From Salinispirillum marinum (GTDB taxonomy: Bacteria > Pseudomonadota > Gammaproteobacteria > Pseudomonadales > Natronospirillaceae), in assembly GCF_042651565.1 (NCBI RefSeq), contig NZ_JBHSDF010000004.1: DNA of 64,000 nucleotides; one strand, given 5' to 3'. Made by a program: the position numbers and the translations under genes. The notes under the pieces were generated by a model that saw only the letters and a program-made list of their open reading frames with translations, was not told where the DNA came from and searched no databases. How positions within the stretch are numbered: position 1 is the first letter of the stretch; each line of letters opens with the position of its first letter. Of this stretch, positions 51,357-59,439 are shown one piece after another.

Positions 51357-51682
51357 CAGTTGGATCAGGCTGAATATAATTCAGTGCACACATTTCAATC
51401 GCTGGGCTTTTTTAATGACTGGCGAAATCGACACGTTTGCCGACTTGCCTGTTGCTCTCTTGAGCGGCCATTTTATCATCATCGTTCAATGCCTCACAGG
51501 GTATGGTCTGGCTATTTCATTGGAATATGCTAAATTCTGTCTATCGATTGGATAGTGAAAAAATAGATCAATTTTCTAACAGTGAACGGAAAAATCGATA
51601 GAGGTAGAAATTCAGACAAAGTTGCCTTTGCGGAACTTGACGGTTGTTTCAATACATCGGTATTGATGGAGTCCATAGCAGT
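51357..51682. other. 326 bp divergent intergenic region, no gene seen
   Basis: It separates the DAHP synthase gene from a small membrane protein gene and is AT-rich in its middle third (51510-51620). CTATC/GATAG forms a small hairpin near 51540-51555. TATCGAT and ATCGATA flank a 50-base segment. No convincing TyrR-type TGTAAA-N6-TTTACA box and no complete open reading frame were found. Confidence 0.5.
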
Positions 51683-52153
51683 ATGTCAAAAGCTAAAGCC
51701 AATAACGCCCGACGCGACTTGTTGTTTTTGATCGGCGCCTTCATCGCTGTGATTATTGCTGCCGTGGCGTTGACCCTGTTTTTCCGTTCCATTGCGCTGT
51801 CGCAATCGACCGGGAAAGGTAATTTTGTGACCGACATGCTGGGCATTAGCCCGCCACCACAGGTATCGCCCAATATCATTCCCATGCAGGATGCCTTTGT
51901 GGTCTGCCGAGCCCGTGTGATGTCAGATGCGGGAAGTCAACTGATGAATACGCGCTTTGATACGCGTTCATCGCGCTTCGATGCAGACCGAAATGAATAC
52001 GTGATCTTCATGGACGTGTTCATGCGCCCCACGGATCGCAGCGGTGTACCGCTGGAATTGTGGAGCCGTTGCAACATTTCGGCCGTAACGCTGGAAATTA
52101 CCGAGTTTCGCCTGAACAGCGACCAAGGCTTCTTTGGTTTGTTTGGAATTTAG
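51683..52153 (+). CDS. Small single-pass membrane protein of unknown function
   Basis: A 156-residue protein. A basic N-terminus (MSKAKANNARRD) leads to one helix (LLFLIGAFIAVIIAAVALTLFF), then a ~115-residue domain predicted to be outside the cytoplasm. That domain has two Cys (AFVVCRARVM and WSRCNISAV), which could form a disulfide. Its end, EFRLNSDQGFFGLFGI, is glycine and phenylalanine rich. ATG 51683 has GGAG upstream and is favoured over ATG 51644. It lies ahead of cysB in the same direction with a 78-base gap. I do not recognise the family. Confidence 0.65.
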   Translation: MSKAKANNARRDLLFLIGAFIAVIIAAVALTLFFRSIALSQSTGKGNFVTDMLGISPPPQVSPNIIPMQDAFVVCRARVMSDAGSQLMNTRFDTRSSRFDADRNEYVIFMDVFMRPTDRSGVPLELWSRCNISAVTLEITEFRLNSDQGFFGLFGI

Positions 52154-52231
52154 GCGAGTCCTACAAAAGCGGTTGACCTCTGTATGCTGAAAAAGCATAT
52201 TTAACTCTGTTTTTATAACAGGGCTTGGTTC

Positions 52232-53206
52232 ATGAAGTTGCAGCAACTGCGGTACATTTGGGAAGTTGCCCACCACGATCTAAACGTGTCGGCAACGGCC
52301 CAGGTGCTCTATACCTCGCAGCCGGGTATTTCGAAGCAAATTCGCCTGTTGGAAGATGAGCTGGGTGTGGAGATCTTCGCGCGCAGCGGTAAACATCTCA
52401 CCCGCGTCACGCCGGCCGGAGTAGCCATTCTGCAGGTGGTGGGCGAAGTGCTAAAAAAAGTGGAAAGCATCAAGCAGGTTGCTCAGGAATTCAGTGATGA
52501 AAGCAAGGGCAGTTTGTCCATTGCGACCACCCACACCCAAGCACGCTATGCACTGCCGCACGTTATCGAAGGGTTTATTAAGCGGTTTCCCGACGTTTCC
52601 CTGCATATGCAGCAGGGTACGCCGATGCAAATTGCCGAAATGGCGTCGAACGGTACAGCGGATTTCGCGATCGCCACTGAAGCCATGGAGCACTTCCACG
52701 ACCTGATCATGTTGCCCTGTTACCGCTGGAACCGGAGCATCATCGTACCGAAAAAACACCCGTTAGCGACCAAGCCTCAACTCACCTTAGAGGACATTGC
52801 CGCATTTCCGTTGGTGACCTATGTGTTCGGTTTTACCGGACGTTCCAAGCTCGACGAGGCCTTCAGCAGCCGCGGCTTGGAAACCAAAACCGTGTTCACC
52901 GCCGCCGATGCGGATGTCATCAAGACCTATGTTCGTCTGGGCTTGGGGGTGGGTATTGTCGCCAGTATGGCCATGGACGACGAGCAAGACAGCGACTTGG
53001 TCACCCTGGACGCCAGTCATTTGTTTGAAGCCAGTGTCACCAAAGTCGGGTTGCGCAAAGGGGTGTTTTTACGCGGCTACATGTACAAATTCATCGAAGC
53101 CTTTGCCCCGCACCTGACCAAAAACCTCATTGATCAGGCTATGGCTTGCAGCACAAAGGCCGATGTCGATGAACTGTTTAAGCACGTGTCCTTGCCGACC
53201 TTCTGA
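52232..53206 (+). CDS. cysB: LysR-type regulator of cysteine biosynthesis CysB
   Basis: Activates sulfur assimilation genes in response to N-acetylserine. The 324-residue protein is diagnostic from the start: MKLQQLRYIWEVAHHDLNVSATAQVLYTSQPGISKQIRLLEDELG, then the effector domain with ATTHTQARYALPHVIEGFIKRFP (the TTHTQARY motif is the hallmark of CysB), PLVTYVFGFTGRSKLDEAF and ADVIKTYVRLGLGVGIVASMA. Length equals the family norm. It is convergent with cysH, with repeat copy C between them. Confidence 0.96.
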   Translation: MKLQQLRYIWEVAHHDLNVSATAQVLYTSQPGISKQIRLLEDELGVEIFARSGKHLTRVTPAGVAILQVVGEVLKKVESIKQVAQEFSDESKGSLSIATTHTQARYALPHVIEGFIKRFPDVSLHMQQGTPMQIAEMASNGTADFAIATEAMEHFHDLIMLPCYRWNRSIIVPKKHPLATKPQLTLEDIAAFPLVTYVFGFTGRSKLDEAFSSRGLETKTVFTAADADVIKTYVRLGLGVGIVASMAMDDEQDSDLVTLDASHLFEASVTKVGLRKGVFLRGYMYKFIEAFAPHLTKNLIDQAMACSTKADVDELFKHVSLPTF

Positions 53207-53227
53207 CGCTGCTGGTAGTAGGTGAAT

Positions 53228-53270
53228 ATTCAGAAAATATTTTTAACACCGACAGATTGAGAAAAAGTCA
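53228..53270. repeat. Partial second copy of the structured repeat beside copy C
   Basis: AATATTTTTAACACCGACAG-ATTGAGAAAAAG duplicates the right end of copy C (ATTTTTAACACCGACAGATTGAGAAAAAG). It mirrors the half copy found at 5707-5752 next to copy A. Confidence 0.75.
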
Positions 53271-53276
53271 TTGTTC

Positions 53277-53399
53277 GTAAAACCACTAAGGCGAAAATCT
53301 GGCTAGGCAAAAATGGCTGAGGAAGCGCAGCTTACTAACTGTAAGTGAGCATTTTGAAACCATTTTTAACACCGACAGATTGAGAAAAAGTGGTTTTAC
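53277..53399. repeat. Structured palindromic repeat, copy C (short form), between cysB and cysH
   Basis: The perfect 11 bp arms GTAAAACCACT (53277-53287) and AGTGGTTTTAC (53389-53399) change together relative to copy A (CCTC/GAGG becomes CCAC/GTGG). AATCTG (53296-53301) pairs with CAGATT (53376-53381). The central hairpin is CTTAC-taact-GTAAG (53331-53345). It lacks the ~45 bp multi-hairpin insert of copies A and B. The right arm contains the cysH stop codon (TAA on the minus strand at 53396-53398). Confidence 0.85.
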
Positions 53400-54109
53400 G
53401 CTTGATGCAAGCCGCACTCTTTCTGCGTCGCCTCCTCCCACCACCACCGCCCCTCACGCTCGTGCTGTCCTGGCAGTACGGGGCGGGTGCAGGGCTCACA
53501 CCCAATGCTGACAAAGCCGCGCTCATGTAATGGATTGAAGGGCACATCAAACATTCGAATGTATTCCCAGACCTGTGCAGAAGTCCAATTCGCCAGCGGG
53601 TTGAACTTTACCAAGGGCTTATCCGGGCGCCCGAAAACACCGTCCAGCTCGACGGTCGCCACCGCCGAACGAGTACTCGGGCTTTGGTCTTTACGTTGAC
53701 CCGTTATCCACGCATCCACGGTGGGGAGTTTTCGCTTGAGACTGTCTACTTTGCGAATTCCGCAGCATTCTTTGTGGTCGTCATCGTAAAAGCTGAATAA
53801 ACCTTTGGCTTGGACAAAAGGCTCCAGCTTGGCCTGATCGGGGCTTAAGATCTCTAAATCTAATGCGTAGTGTTTGCGCACCTGATCAATAAAACGGTAG
53901 GTGTCGGCGTGCAAACGGCCTGTATCCAAGGTAAATACCTGCACCTGTTTGCTGACTTTCTTTGCTAAGTCAATTAACACGACGTCTTCGGCACCACTGA
54001 AAGAGATGGCGATACTGTCAAACTGCTCGTGCGCAAAGCGTAAAATGTCTTTGGGTGTCTTGCTGACCAAATTGTCTTGCCATTGTTCAATCTGTTCTGG
54101 GGTGATCAT
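53396..54109 (-). CDS. cysH: Assimilatory adenylylsulfate (APS) reductase
   Basis: Reduces activated sulfate to sulfite using thioredoxin. The 237-residue protein has the nucleotide loop AISFSGAEDVVLIDLAKK, TLDTGRLHADTYRFID, and the four iron-sulfur cysteines in ECCGIRKVDSLKRKL and GCEPCTRPV that mark the [4Fe-4S] APS type of Pseudomonas rather than the cluster-free PAPS type. The catalytic Cys is in the C-terminal ECGLH. The start at 54109 (MITPEQIEQWQ) is used; the longer frame to 54241 adds non-conserved residues. The stop codon lies in repeat copy C. It faces its probable regulator CysB. Confidence 0.95.
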   Translation of the reverse strand: MITPEQIEQWQDNLVSKTPKDILRFAHEQFDSIAISFSGAEDVVLIDLAKKVSKQVQVFTLDTGRLHADTYRFIDQVRKHYALDLEILSPDQAKLEPFVQAKGLFSFYDDDHKECCGIRKVDSLKRKLPTVDAWITGQRKDQSPSTRSAVATVELDGVFGRPDKPLVKFNPLANWTSAQVWEYIRMFDVPFNPLHERGFVSIGCEPCTRPVLPGQHEREGRWWWEEATQKECGLHQA

Positions 54110-54284
54110 TGGGCTGTAGGGTTCACTTGGTTTATGTGTAACGCAGCATAGCAAAGGCGCCGTGCAAGCCAAAATACCAATTCTGACTATGGATATGTCA
54201 CTGGTTCTAGTTGGCCGTGCAGGGCATAATGTGCGCCGCACGATGCATCACCAACGATTAAAATATCAGCAGAGGAGTCTACCC

Positions 54285-54902
54285 GTGGAAATAGCATGCC
54301 TTGACCTGGAAGGGGTATTGGTACCGGAAATCTGGATCGCGTTTGCCGAAAAAACAGGCATTGATGAATTGAAGGCGACGACTCGTGATATTCCTGACTA
54401 CGATGTGTTGATGCGTCAGCGCTTAACGATTCTGGATCAGCATGGCTTAGGGTTGCCACAAATCCAAGAAGTCATTGCCACATTAAAGCCATTGGATGGC
54501 GCAGTCGAGTTTGTTGACTGGCTCCGGGAGCGCTTTCAGGTGGTCATTCTGTCGGATACTTTTTACGAGTTTTCGCAGCCCTTGATGCGCCAGTTGGGTT
54601 TTCCGACGTTACTCTGCCACCGTTTGGAGACCGACGCGAACGGCCGGGTCGTGAATTATCATTTGCGTCAAAAAGACCCTAAGCGGCAGTCCGTAAAAGC
54701 GTTTCACAGCTTGAACTATCGGTGCATCGCGGCCGGGGATTCGTACAACGACACCACCATGCTGGCCGAGGCCGACGCGGGCATTCTGTTTCATGCGCCC
54801 GCCAACGTCATTGCCGAATTTCCGCAATTTCCAGCCGTGCACACTTACGCCGATTTGAAGCAGGAATTCATGAAGGCGAGTCAACGCGAGCTGACATTGT
54901 AG
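54285..54902 (+). CDS. thrH: Phosphoserine phosphatase / homoserine phosphotransferase ThrH
   Basis: A HAD-superfamily enzyme that can dephosphorylate phosphoserine and pass the phosphate to homoserine. The 205-residue length equals the characterised P. aeruginosa ThrH. Motif I is CLDLEGVLVPE (DLEG replaces the usual DxDG), motif II VVILSDTFYEF, motif III the RQKDPKRQSVKAF Lys, and motif IV AAGDSYNDTTML. The start is GTG 54285, seven bases after AGAGGAG. It lies between cysH and pabB, both on the opposite strand; the same cysH-thrH-pabB order occurs in Pseudomonas. Confidence 0.93.
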   Translation: MEIACLDLEGVLVPEIWIAFAEKTGIDELKATTRDIPDYDVLMRQRLTILDQHGLGLPQIQEVIATLKPLDGAVEFVDWLRERFQVVILSDTFYEFSQPLMRQLGFPTLLCHRLETDANGRVVNYHLRQKDPKRQSVKAFHSLNYRCIAAGDSYNDTTMLAEADAGILFHAPANVIAEFPQFPAVHTYADLKQEFMKASQRELTL

Positions 54903-54919
54903 TCCACTCGGCCCGAAAA

Positions 54920-56302
54920 TCAGGGTAACGTTAAGCCTAAGGCCTCGACCAGATGCCGTATCTTGTCGTGCGTTTCTTCGAACTCTGCGGTGGCATCCGA
55001 ATCCCACACGATGCCGCCGCCCGCCCAAGCCCATAAGTGCCCATTTTGCAAACCCAAAGTACGAATCATTATGTTGCTGTCGAGGGTTCCGTTTGCCGAT
55101 TGATAAAAAATACTGCCGCAATAAGGCCCCCGACGGTGCGGTTCGAGTTCGGCAATAATTTCCATCGCCCGACGTTTCGGTGCGCCAGTAATTGAACCGC
55201 CCGGAAAGGCCTGCAACAGCGCACCCAAGGGCGATTGCTCGGGTTGCAGTTGCGCCGTGACGGTACTGACCAATTGATGCACATTAGCGAAGCTCTCCAA
55301 ATCAAAGAGCTTCGGCACTTGAACACTGCCCGGCACCGCGCTGCGCCCTATATCGTTGCGCAGCAAGTCAACGATCATCACATTTTCGGCCCGGTCTTTG
55401 GTGCTGTGCAATAACGCGTCGCGCAGCGCTTGATCGATCTTTGGGTCGGCACTGCGTGGTCGGGTACCTTTAATCGGTTTGGTTTCCATGACGCCTTGCG
55501 CAATGTGCAGAAAGCGTTCTGGTGACAGGCTCAGCAACTGGGTATCGCCCAAGTCCACATAGGCCGCAAATGGCATGGGTGTAGCGGCTCTCAAGTGCGC
55601 ATAGGTCGTCAGGGCAGCATGGGGCCAAGGCGCATCGAACTGCCGGGTTAAATTCACCTGATAGCAGTCGCCCGCCGCAATGTAGTCTTTCAGTCGTGCC
55701 ATGCGTGCTTGGTATTGGCTGGCCGATAGACTGGTGTTCATGGTGCGGTGTCCCGGTTTGGCTAAGAGCGCGAGCGGAACGGTCAAAGGTTGCGGTTGCC
55801 ACTGCTGAGCCATGCCCAAGAAGTAAGTCTGCTGTGTCTCGTGATCCAGTACCACGGCGTGGTCAAAGTCACCTACCCAAGCCAGCGGACTGTCAAAAAC
55901 CTCGGCTATAGTCTGGCGCCGTGGGTCCGCTATGGAGACCCCCTGCATCAATTGACCCAGTTCGTAACTGAGGAAACCGATCAAACCACCGCAAAATCCA
56001 GACTTGTCGAATAGGGATTCGTCGGTCGGTTCGACCTGACTCTGCAAATTGGCCAAAGTGGCCGCCACCGAACCCCGATGGGTACGAGTACAGTGATAGG
56101 TGCCATCAGGCTGGCGTACCCACTCTTCCAATGCCTGAGCATGATGAGCGACAAAATAGCGCGCAGGCAATGCCGCGACCACCGAAAATCGTCCGAATGG
56201 AGCGCCGGGTTGGCAACTGTCGAGGGCCACAGTGAAGGGTAAATGTTGCAGGCCAGCCAACCAATGCACGGGATTTAATGGATCGAACGGAGTATCCACC
56301 AT
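54920..56302 (-). CDS. pabB: Aminodeoxychorismate synthase component I
   Basis: With PabA, makes 4-amino-4-deoxychorismate for folate. The 460-residue protein has the chorismate-binding core LKDYIAAGDCYQVNLTRQF, FAAYVDLGDTQLLSLSPERFL, METKPIKGTRPRS, ENVMIVDLLRNDIGR and FPGGSITGAPKRRAMEIIAELEP. The PIKG lysine is the nucleophile specific to PabB as opposed to TrpE (PIAG). A poorly conserved N-terminal lobe ends near residue 190. It is convergent with thrH. Confidence 0.94.
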   Translation of the reverse strand: MVDTPFDPLNPVHWLAGLQHLPFTVALDSCQPGAPFGRFSVVAALPARYFVAHHAQALEEWVRQPDGTYHCTRTHRGSVAATLANLQSQVEPTDESLFDKSGFCGGLIGFLSYELGQLMQGVSIADPRRQTIAEVFDSPLAWVGDFDHAVVLDHETQQTYFLGMAQQWQPQPLTVPLALLAKPGHRTMNTSLSASQYQARMARLKDYIAAGDCYQVNLTRQFDAPWPHAALTTYAHLRAATPMPFAAYVDLGDTQLLSLSPERFLHIAQGVMETKPIKGTRPRSADPKIDQALRDALLHSTKDRAENVMIVDLLRNDIGRSAVPGSVQVPKLFDLESFANVHQLVSTVTAQLQPEQSPLGALLQAFPGGSITGAPKRRAMEIIAELEPHRRGPYCGSIFYQSANGTLDSNIMIRTLGLQNGHLWAWAGGGIVWDSDATAEFEETHDKIRHLVEALGLTLP

Positions 56303-56443
56303 GAGAAATACGAGGGCTCGCAGAATCGTGAGAGGTGAGCTTAGTCAATTTCAACGTTAAATCAACGGCCTAGCGGTTTTCAGACCGACTTTTTCGTCAA
56401 TGATGCTTGCCGAATGCAAAACGAGGCCAAAGTGAAAAATTAG

Positions 56444-56472
56444 TTGACAGTGACGGCTTTAAGGTCTGTTAT
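56444..56472 (+). promoter_or_regulatory. Sigma-70 promoter ahead of the conserved hypothetical/PhoH genes
   Basis: TTGACA (56444-56449), a 17 bp spacer and TGTTAT (56467-56472). The predicted start near 56479 leaves a ~105-base leader that holds an AGGGCC/GGCCCT stem ahead of the ribosome-binding site GGAGG. Confidence 0.7.
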
Positions 56473-56582
56473 GAAGAGGTAACGGTAACACGATCGTATT
56501 CCTTGTTAATCTACGTGGAGCCGTCAGGGCCCGTTAGTGCGTTTTCATGGCCCTGCACCGCCCCAGCCACCTGGAGGTGTTT

Positions 56583-57200
56583 ATGACTGTACAAGCGCAA
56601 TCCGGTGTTTTTTGGCGTATCGTTGATGAAAGCGGCACAGGACCAGATTCTGTGACGTTGGTGTTTCAAACGCCCAGTGATACCCACGGTAACCTGCAAT
56701 TGGAAACCGATATTGTCACAGCTGAGTTCTTGTCGTGTGTTGGACGTTCCCACATTGATGTGGAATGGACCACGGAGGACTCGGAGCTACTGTCCATTTT
56801 GTTACAAAAGCAATTCCCTGAACGTTTTGATGCTGAAAACAGCATGCGTCTTGATCTTTCGGACGACGCCATCATCGATACGCTGGCGGTGATCGCTGCC
56901 GCGCGCTTTGGTGACGCGCAAGACGGCGCAGATTGGCTGTCACAGCGCCCTTGGAACACCATTCAGCGCTCGTACGAAGTGGGCGATATGGTATCGCTGG
57001 CAACGGAAGAGGGCTTCTGTTTAGGGGTGTTGGTAACCCTGGATGCCGTGGAAGGTGAAGTGGTGCTGATGCAGCAAGTCGATGGTCAGTCGGGTGAATG
57101 TGCTGCCCGTTTGCATGAACGCATTCGCGTATACAAGGCTGACCTGTTGCCCGATACCTTTGCTCATGTGCTACCTAACGAAGGAGAAACCCGACACTAA
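56583..57200 (+). CDS. Conserved hypothetical acidic protein
   Basis: A 205-residue cytoplasmic protein with no membrane segment. The N-terminal ~60 residues (MTVQAQSGVFWRIVDESGTGPDSVTLVFQTP) look beta-rich and are followed by an acidic middle. A C-terminal ~50-residue barrel-like stretch (VGDMVSLATEEGFCLGVLVTLDAVEGEVVLMQQVDG) resembles a small beta-barrel, but I cannot assign it. ATG 56583 has GGAGG five bases upstream, so an upstream ATG at 56547 is not used. It sits 79 bases ahead of the PIN-PhoH gene behind a good promoter. Confidence 0.65.
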   Translation: MTVQAQSGVFWRIVDESGTGPDSVTLVFQTPSDTHGNLQLETDIVTAEFLSCVGRSHIDVEWTTEDSELLSILLQKQFPERFDAENSMRLDLSDDAIIDTLAVIAAARFGDAQDGADWLSQRPWNTIQRSYEVGDMVSLATEEGFCLGVLVTLDAVEGEVVLMQQVDGQSGECAARLHERIRVYKADLLPDTFAHVLPNEGETRH

Positions 57201-57279
57201 ACTGCCGTGCTGGTGCCCCGTACGCCGGTGCGGGGCGAACCTAATTCAACCATGCCCAACAATGGCTAAGGACTGTTGA

Positions 57280-58662
57280 ATGAGTGAAATGAAGATTTAC
57301 GCGCTCGACACCAACGTATTAATTCATGACCCTAACGCTCTGTTTAATTTTGAAGAACACGCCGTACTCATCCCCATGGTGGTATTGGAGGAGTTAGACA
57401 AACTCAAAGTCGGCACCACGCCACTGGCCGCCGATTGTCGCCAAGCCGTTCGCACCATAGATCGCATCATTGCCGACGCTGCACCCGCCGATGTTATTAA
57501 AGGTGTGCCGATACCCCGTGCCGATGGCAGCTATTTAGGGCGCCTGTCCATTTTAATGCCTTACGGCGAATCGCCCACCTCGGGCACATTACAAGCCCAC
57601 ATTAACGACAATAAAATCATTAATGATTTGCTGCACCTGCAACGCAAGTACGCGGGCAGCAAAGTGGTGTTGGTCACGAAAGACATCAATATGCGCCTAA
57701 AAGCGCGGGGTTGCGGCCTCGATGCCGAGGACTATCACAATGACCAATTGATTACCGACATTGATCGCTTGAACAAGGGTTACATTCAAGTAGAAGGCGA
57801 TTTTTGGGACGCCATGGAAGCGCAAGGGCACTTGGAAATCGACGGACAGAAAGAACAAAAGATACCGCGCGCGCATTTGGACAACCTGATTGGCCCGGAA
57901 TATTTTCCGTGCCAATTCATTCGCGATGAGCGTGATTTCATTGGTCGCATTTTGGCGGTCGAAGAAGATACCGTGACCTTGGAATTGTCGAATGAAGGCA
58001 TTTTAATGCGCCAGAAAGCGTGGGGTTTGAATCCGCGCGATGCCTTTCAAGCGATGGCCATGCGTCTGTTGCTTGACCCCAATGTGGACCTTGTATCACT
58101 GAACGGACCAGCCGGTTCCGGTAAGACCATTCTGGCGTTAGCCTGTGCGCTGGAGCAAACCGTTGAAACCAAATTGTATAAACGTATTGTGGCGACCCGC
58201 AGCACGCGTGGCCTCGATGAAGATATCGGCTTTTTGCCCGGTACTGAAACCGACAAAATGGCCCCGTGGCTGGGCGCCTTTACGGACAATCTGGAAGCGT
58301 TACACGCCGAAGACTACGACCCCAACAGCAGTGAACATTACGTTGGCGCCAACATGCCGTTGCACTTCAAGTCGATGAACTTTGTCCGAGGGCGCAGTTT
58401 CCAACACACGCTGTTGATTGTGGATGAAGCGCAAAACCTGACCCCGCACCAAATTAAAACCATCATCACCCGAGCTGGGGAGGGCACAAAAGTTGTGTGC
58501 TTGGGCAATCTCGCGCAAATAGACACCCCCTACTTGGGGCCAACGAGTTCCGGATTGACCTACATGACCGAGCGCTTTAAGAGCTTTGAGTTTGGCGGTT
58601 CGTTGAGTTTGTTGGGGGTGGCCAGGTCTCGATTGGCGGCCTATGCCGAGCAATATTTGTAA
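57280..58662 (+). CDS. PIN-PhoH fusion protein (PhoH2-like ATPase/nuclease)
   Basis: A 460-residue two-domain protein. The N-terminal PIN nuclease domain (residues ~1-150) has the acidic residues in IYALDTNVLIHDPN, LEELDKL and VLVTKDINMRLKA. The C-terminal PhoH ATPase has Walker A NGPAGSGKTILALACALEQ, Walker B LLIVDEAQNLTPHQIKTIITRAGEGTKVV and the LGNLAQIDTPYLG sensor. Proteins of this form (also seen as YlaK) act as RNA helicase/nucleases in mycobacteria. A perfect 11 bp stem-loop follows the stop codon. Confidence 0.92.
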   Translation: MSEMKIYALDTNVLIHDPNALFNFEEHAVLIPMVVLEELDKLKVGTTPLAADCRQAVRTIDRIIADAAPADVIKGVPIPRADGSYLGRLSILMPYGESPTSGTLQAHINDNKIINDLLHLQRKYAGSKVVLVTKDINMRLKARGCGLDAEDYHNDQLITDIDRLNKGYIQVEGDFWDAMEAQGHLEIDGQKEQKIPRAHLDNLIGPEYFPCQFIRDERDFIGRILAVEEDTVTLELSNEGILMRQKAWGLNPRDAFQAMAMRLLLDPNVDLVSLNGPAGSGKTILALACALEQTVETKLYKRIVATRSTRGLDEDIGFLPGTETDKMAPWLGAFTDNLEALHAEDYDPNSSEHYVGANMPLHFKSMNFVRGRSFQHTLLIVDEAQNLTPHQIKTIITRAGEGTKVVCLGNLAQIDTPYLGPTSSGLTYMTERFKSFEFGGSLSLLGVARSRLAAYAEQYL

Positions 58663-58671
58663 ATCGTCCAG

Positions 58672-58697
58672 CGTGGAGTGCCACCCGGCACTCCACG
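58672..58697 (+). terminator. Stem-loop after the PIN-PhoH gene
   Basis: CGTGGAGTGCC pairs with GGCACTCCACG (11 bp, loop ACCC), nine bases after the stop. No T run follows, so it is either a weak terminator or an mRNA-protecting stem. Confidence 0.6.
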
Positions 58698-58775
58698 AGC
58701 CAATAACGGCGAGCTTTGCAGAACCGGGACTCTGCGTTAGACTCGACCTACAATCGGCTGTACGAGTGGAATAAG

Positions 58776-59435
58776 ATGGTTACTGTGATGTTGGTCGATG
58801 ATCATGATCTCGTTCGCACCGGTATTAAACGGCTGTTAGAAGACATTGACACCATCAAAATCGTTGGCGAAGCCAGCAGTGGCGAGCAGGCGCTGATTAT
58901 GGCGCGTGAGCTTAAACCTCAAGTCATGCTGATGGACGTGAAAATGCCCGGTATCGGTGGTCTGGAAGCGACACGTCGCCTCCACGCTGCCCAACCGCAA
59001 ACCAAGATTATTGTCGTGACATCCTGCACCGAAGACCCCTTCCCCAGTCGGCTTCTGAAAGCCGGAGCTGCCGGTTATTTGACCAAAGGCGCGGGTATTG
59101 AAGAAATGGTCTTAGCGATCAACTCGGTAGCGCGTGGGCAGCGCTATTTAAGCCCCGAAATCGCCCAGCGAATGGCGCTGAGCAGTTTTGCCGGCGAAAG
59201 TAGTGAAAACCCTTTGGATGCCCTGTCGGAACGCGAAATGCAGATCACCATGATGATTGTGAACTGTCACAAGGTGCAGGCTATTTCCGATAAACTGTGT
59301 CTCAGCCCAAAAACGGTAAATACCTACCGTTACCGCATTTTTGAAAAACTAAATATTGCCAGTGATGTTGAATTGACTCACCTCGCCTTGCGTCATGGTC
59401 TGGTCGAAATGAGTGATTTGGAGCGGCTGTCTTAA
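58776..59435 (+). CDS. gacA: GacA/UvrY-type response regulator
   Basis: A 219-residue LuxR-type response regulator. The receiver has DDHDLVRTG at the N-terminus, phospho-Asp near residue 54 in VMLMDVKMPGIGG, and the Thr/Lys switch residues. The C-terminal HTH reads LSEREMQITMMIVNCHKVQAISDKLCLSPKTVNTYRYRIFEKLNI, matching GacA. It normally drives small RNAs that sequester CsrA/RsmA, with sensor GacS elsewhere. The start ATG 58776 is preferred over an upstream in-frame start at 58716. uvrC follows after four bases, the classical gacA-uvrC arrangement. Confidence 0.93.
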   Translation: MVTVMLVDDHDLVRTGIKRLLEDIDTIKIVGEASSGEQALIMARELKPQVMLMDVKMPGIGGLEATRRLHAAQPQTKIIVVTSCTEDPFPSRLLKAGAAGYLTKGAGIEEMVLAINSVARGQRYLSPEIAQRMALSSFAGESSENPLDALSEREMQITMMIVNCHKVQAISDKLCLSPKTVNTYRYRIFEKLNIASDVELTHLALRHGLVEMSDLERLS

Positions 59436-59439
59436 CGGT

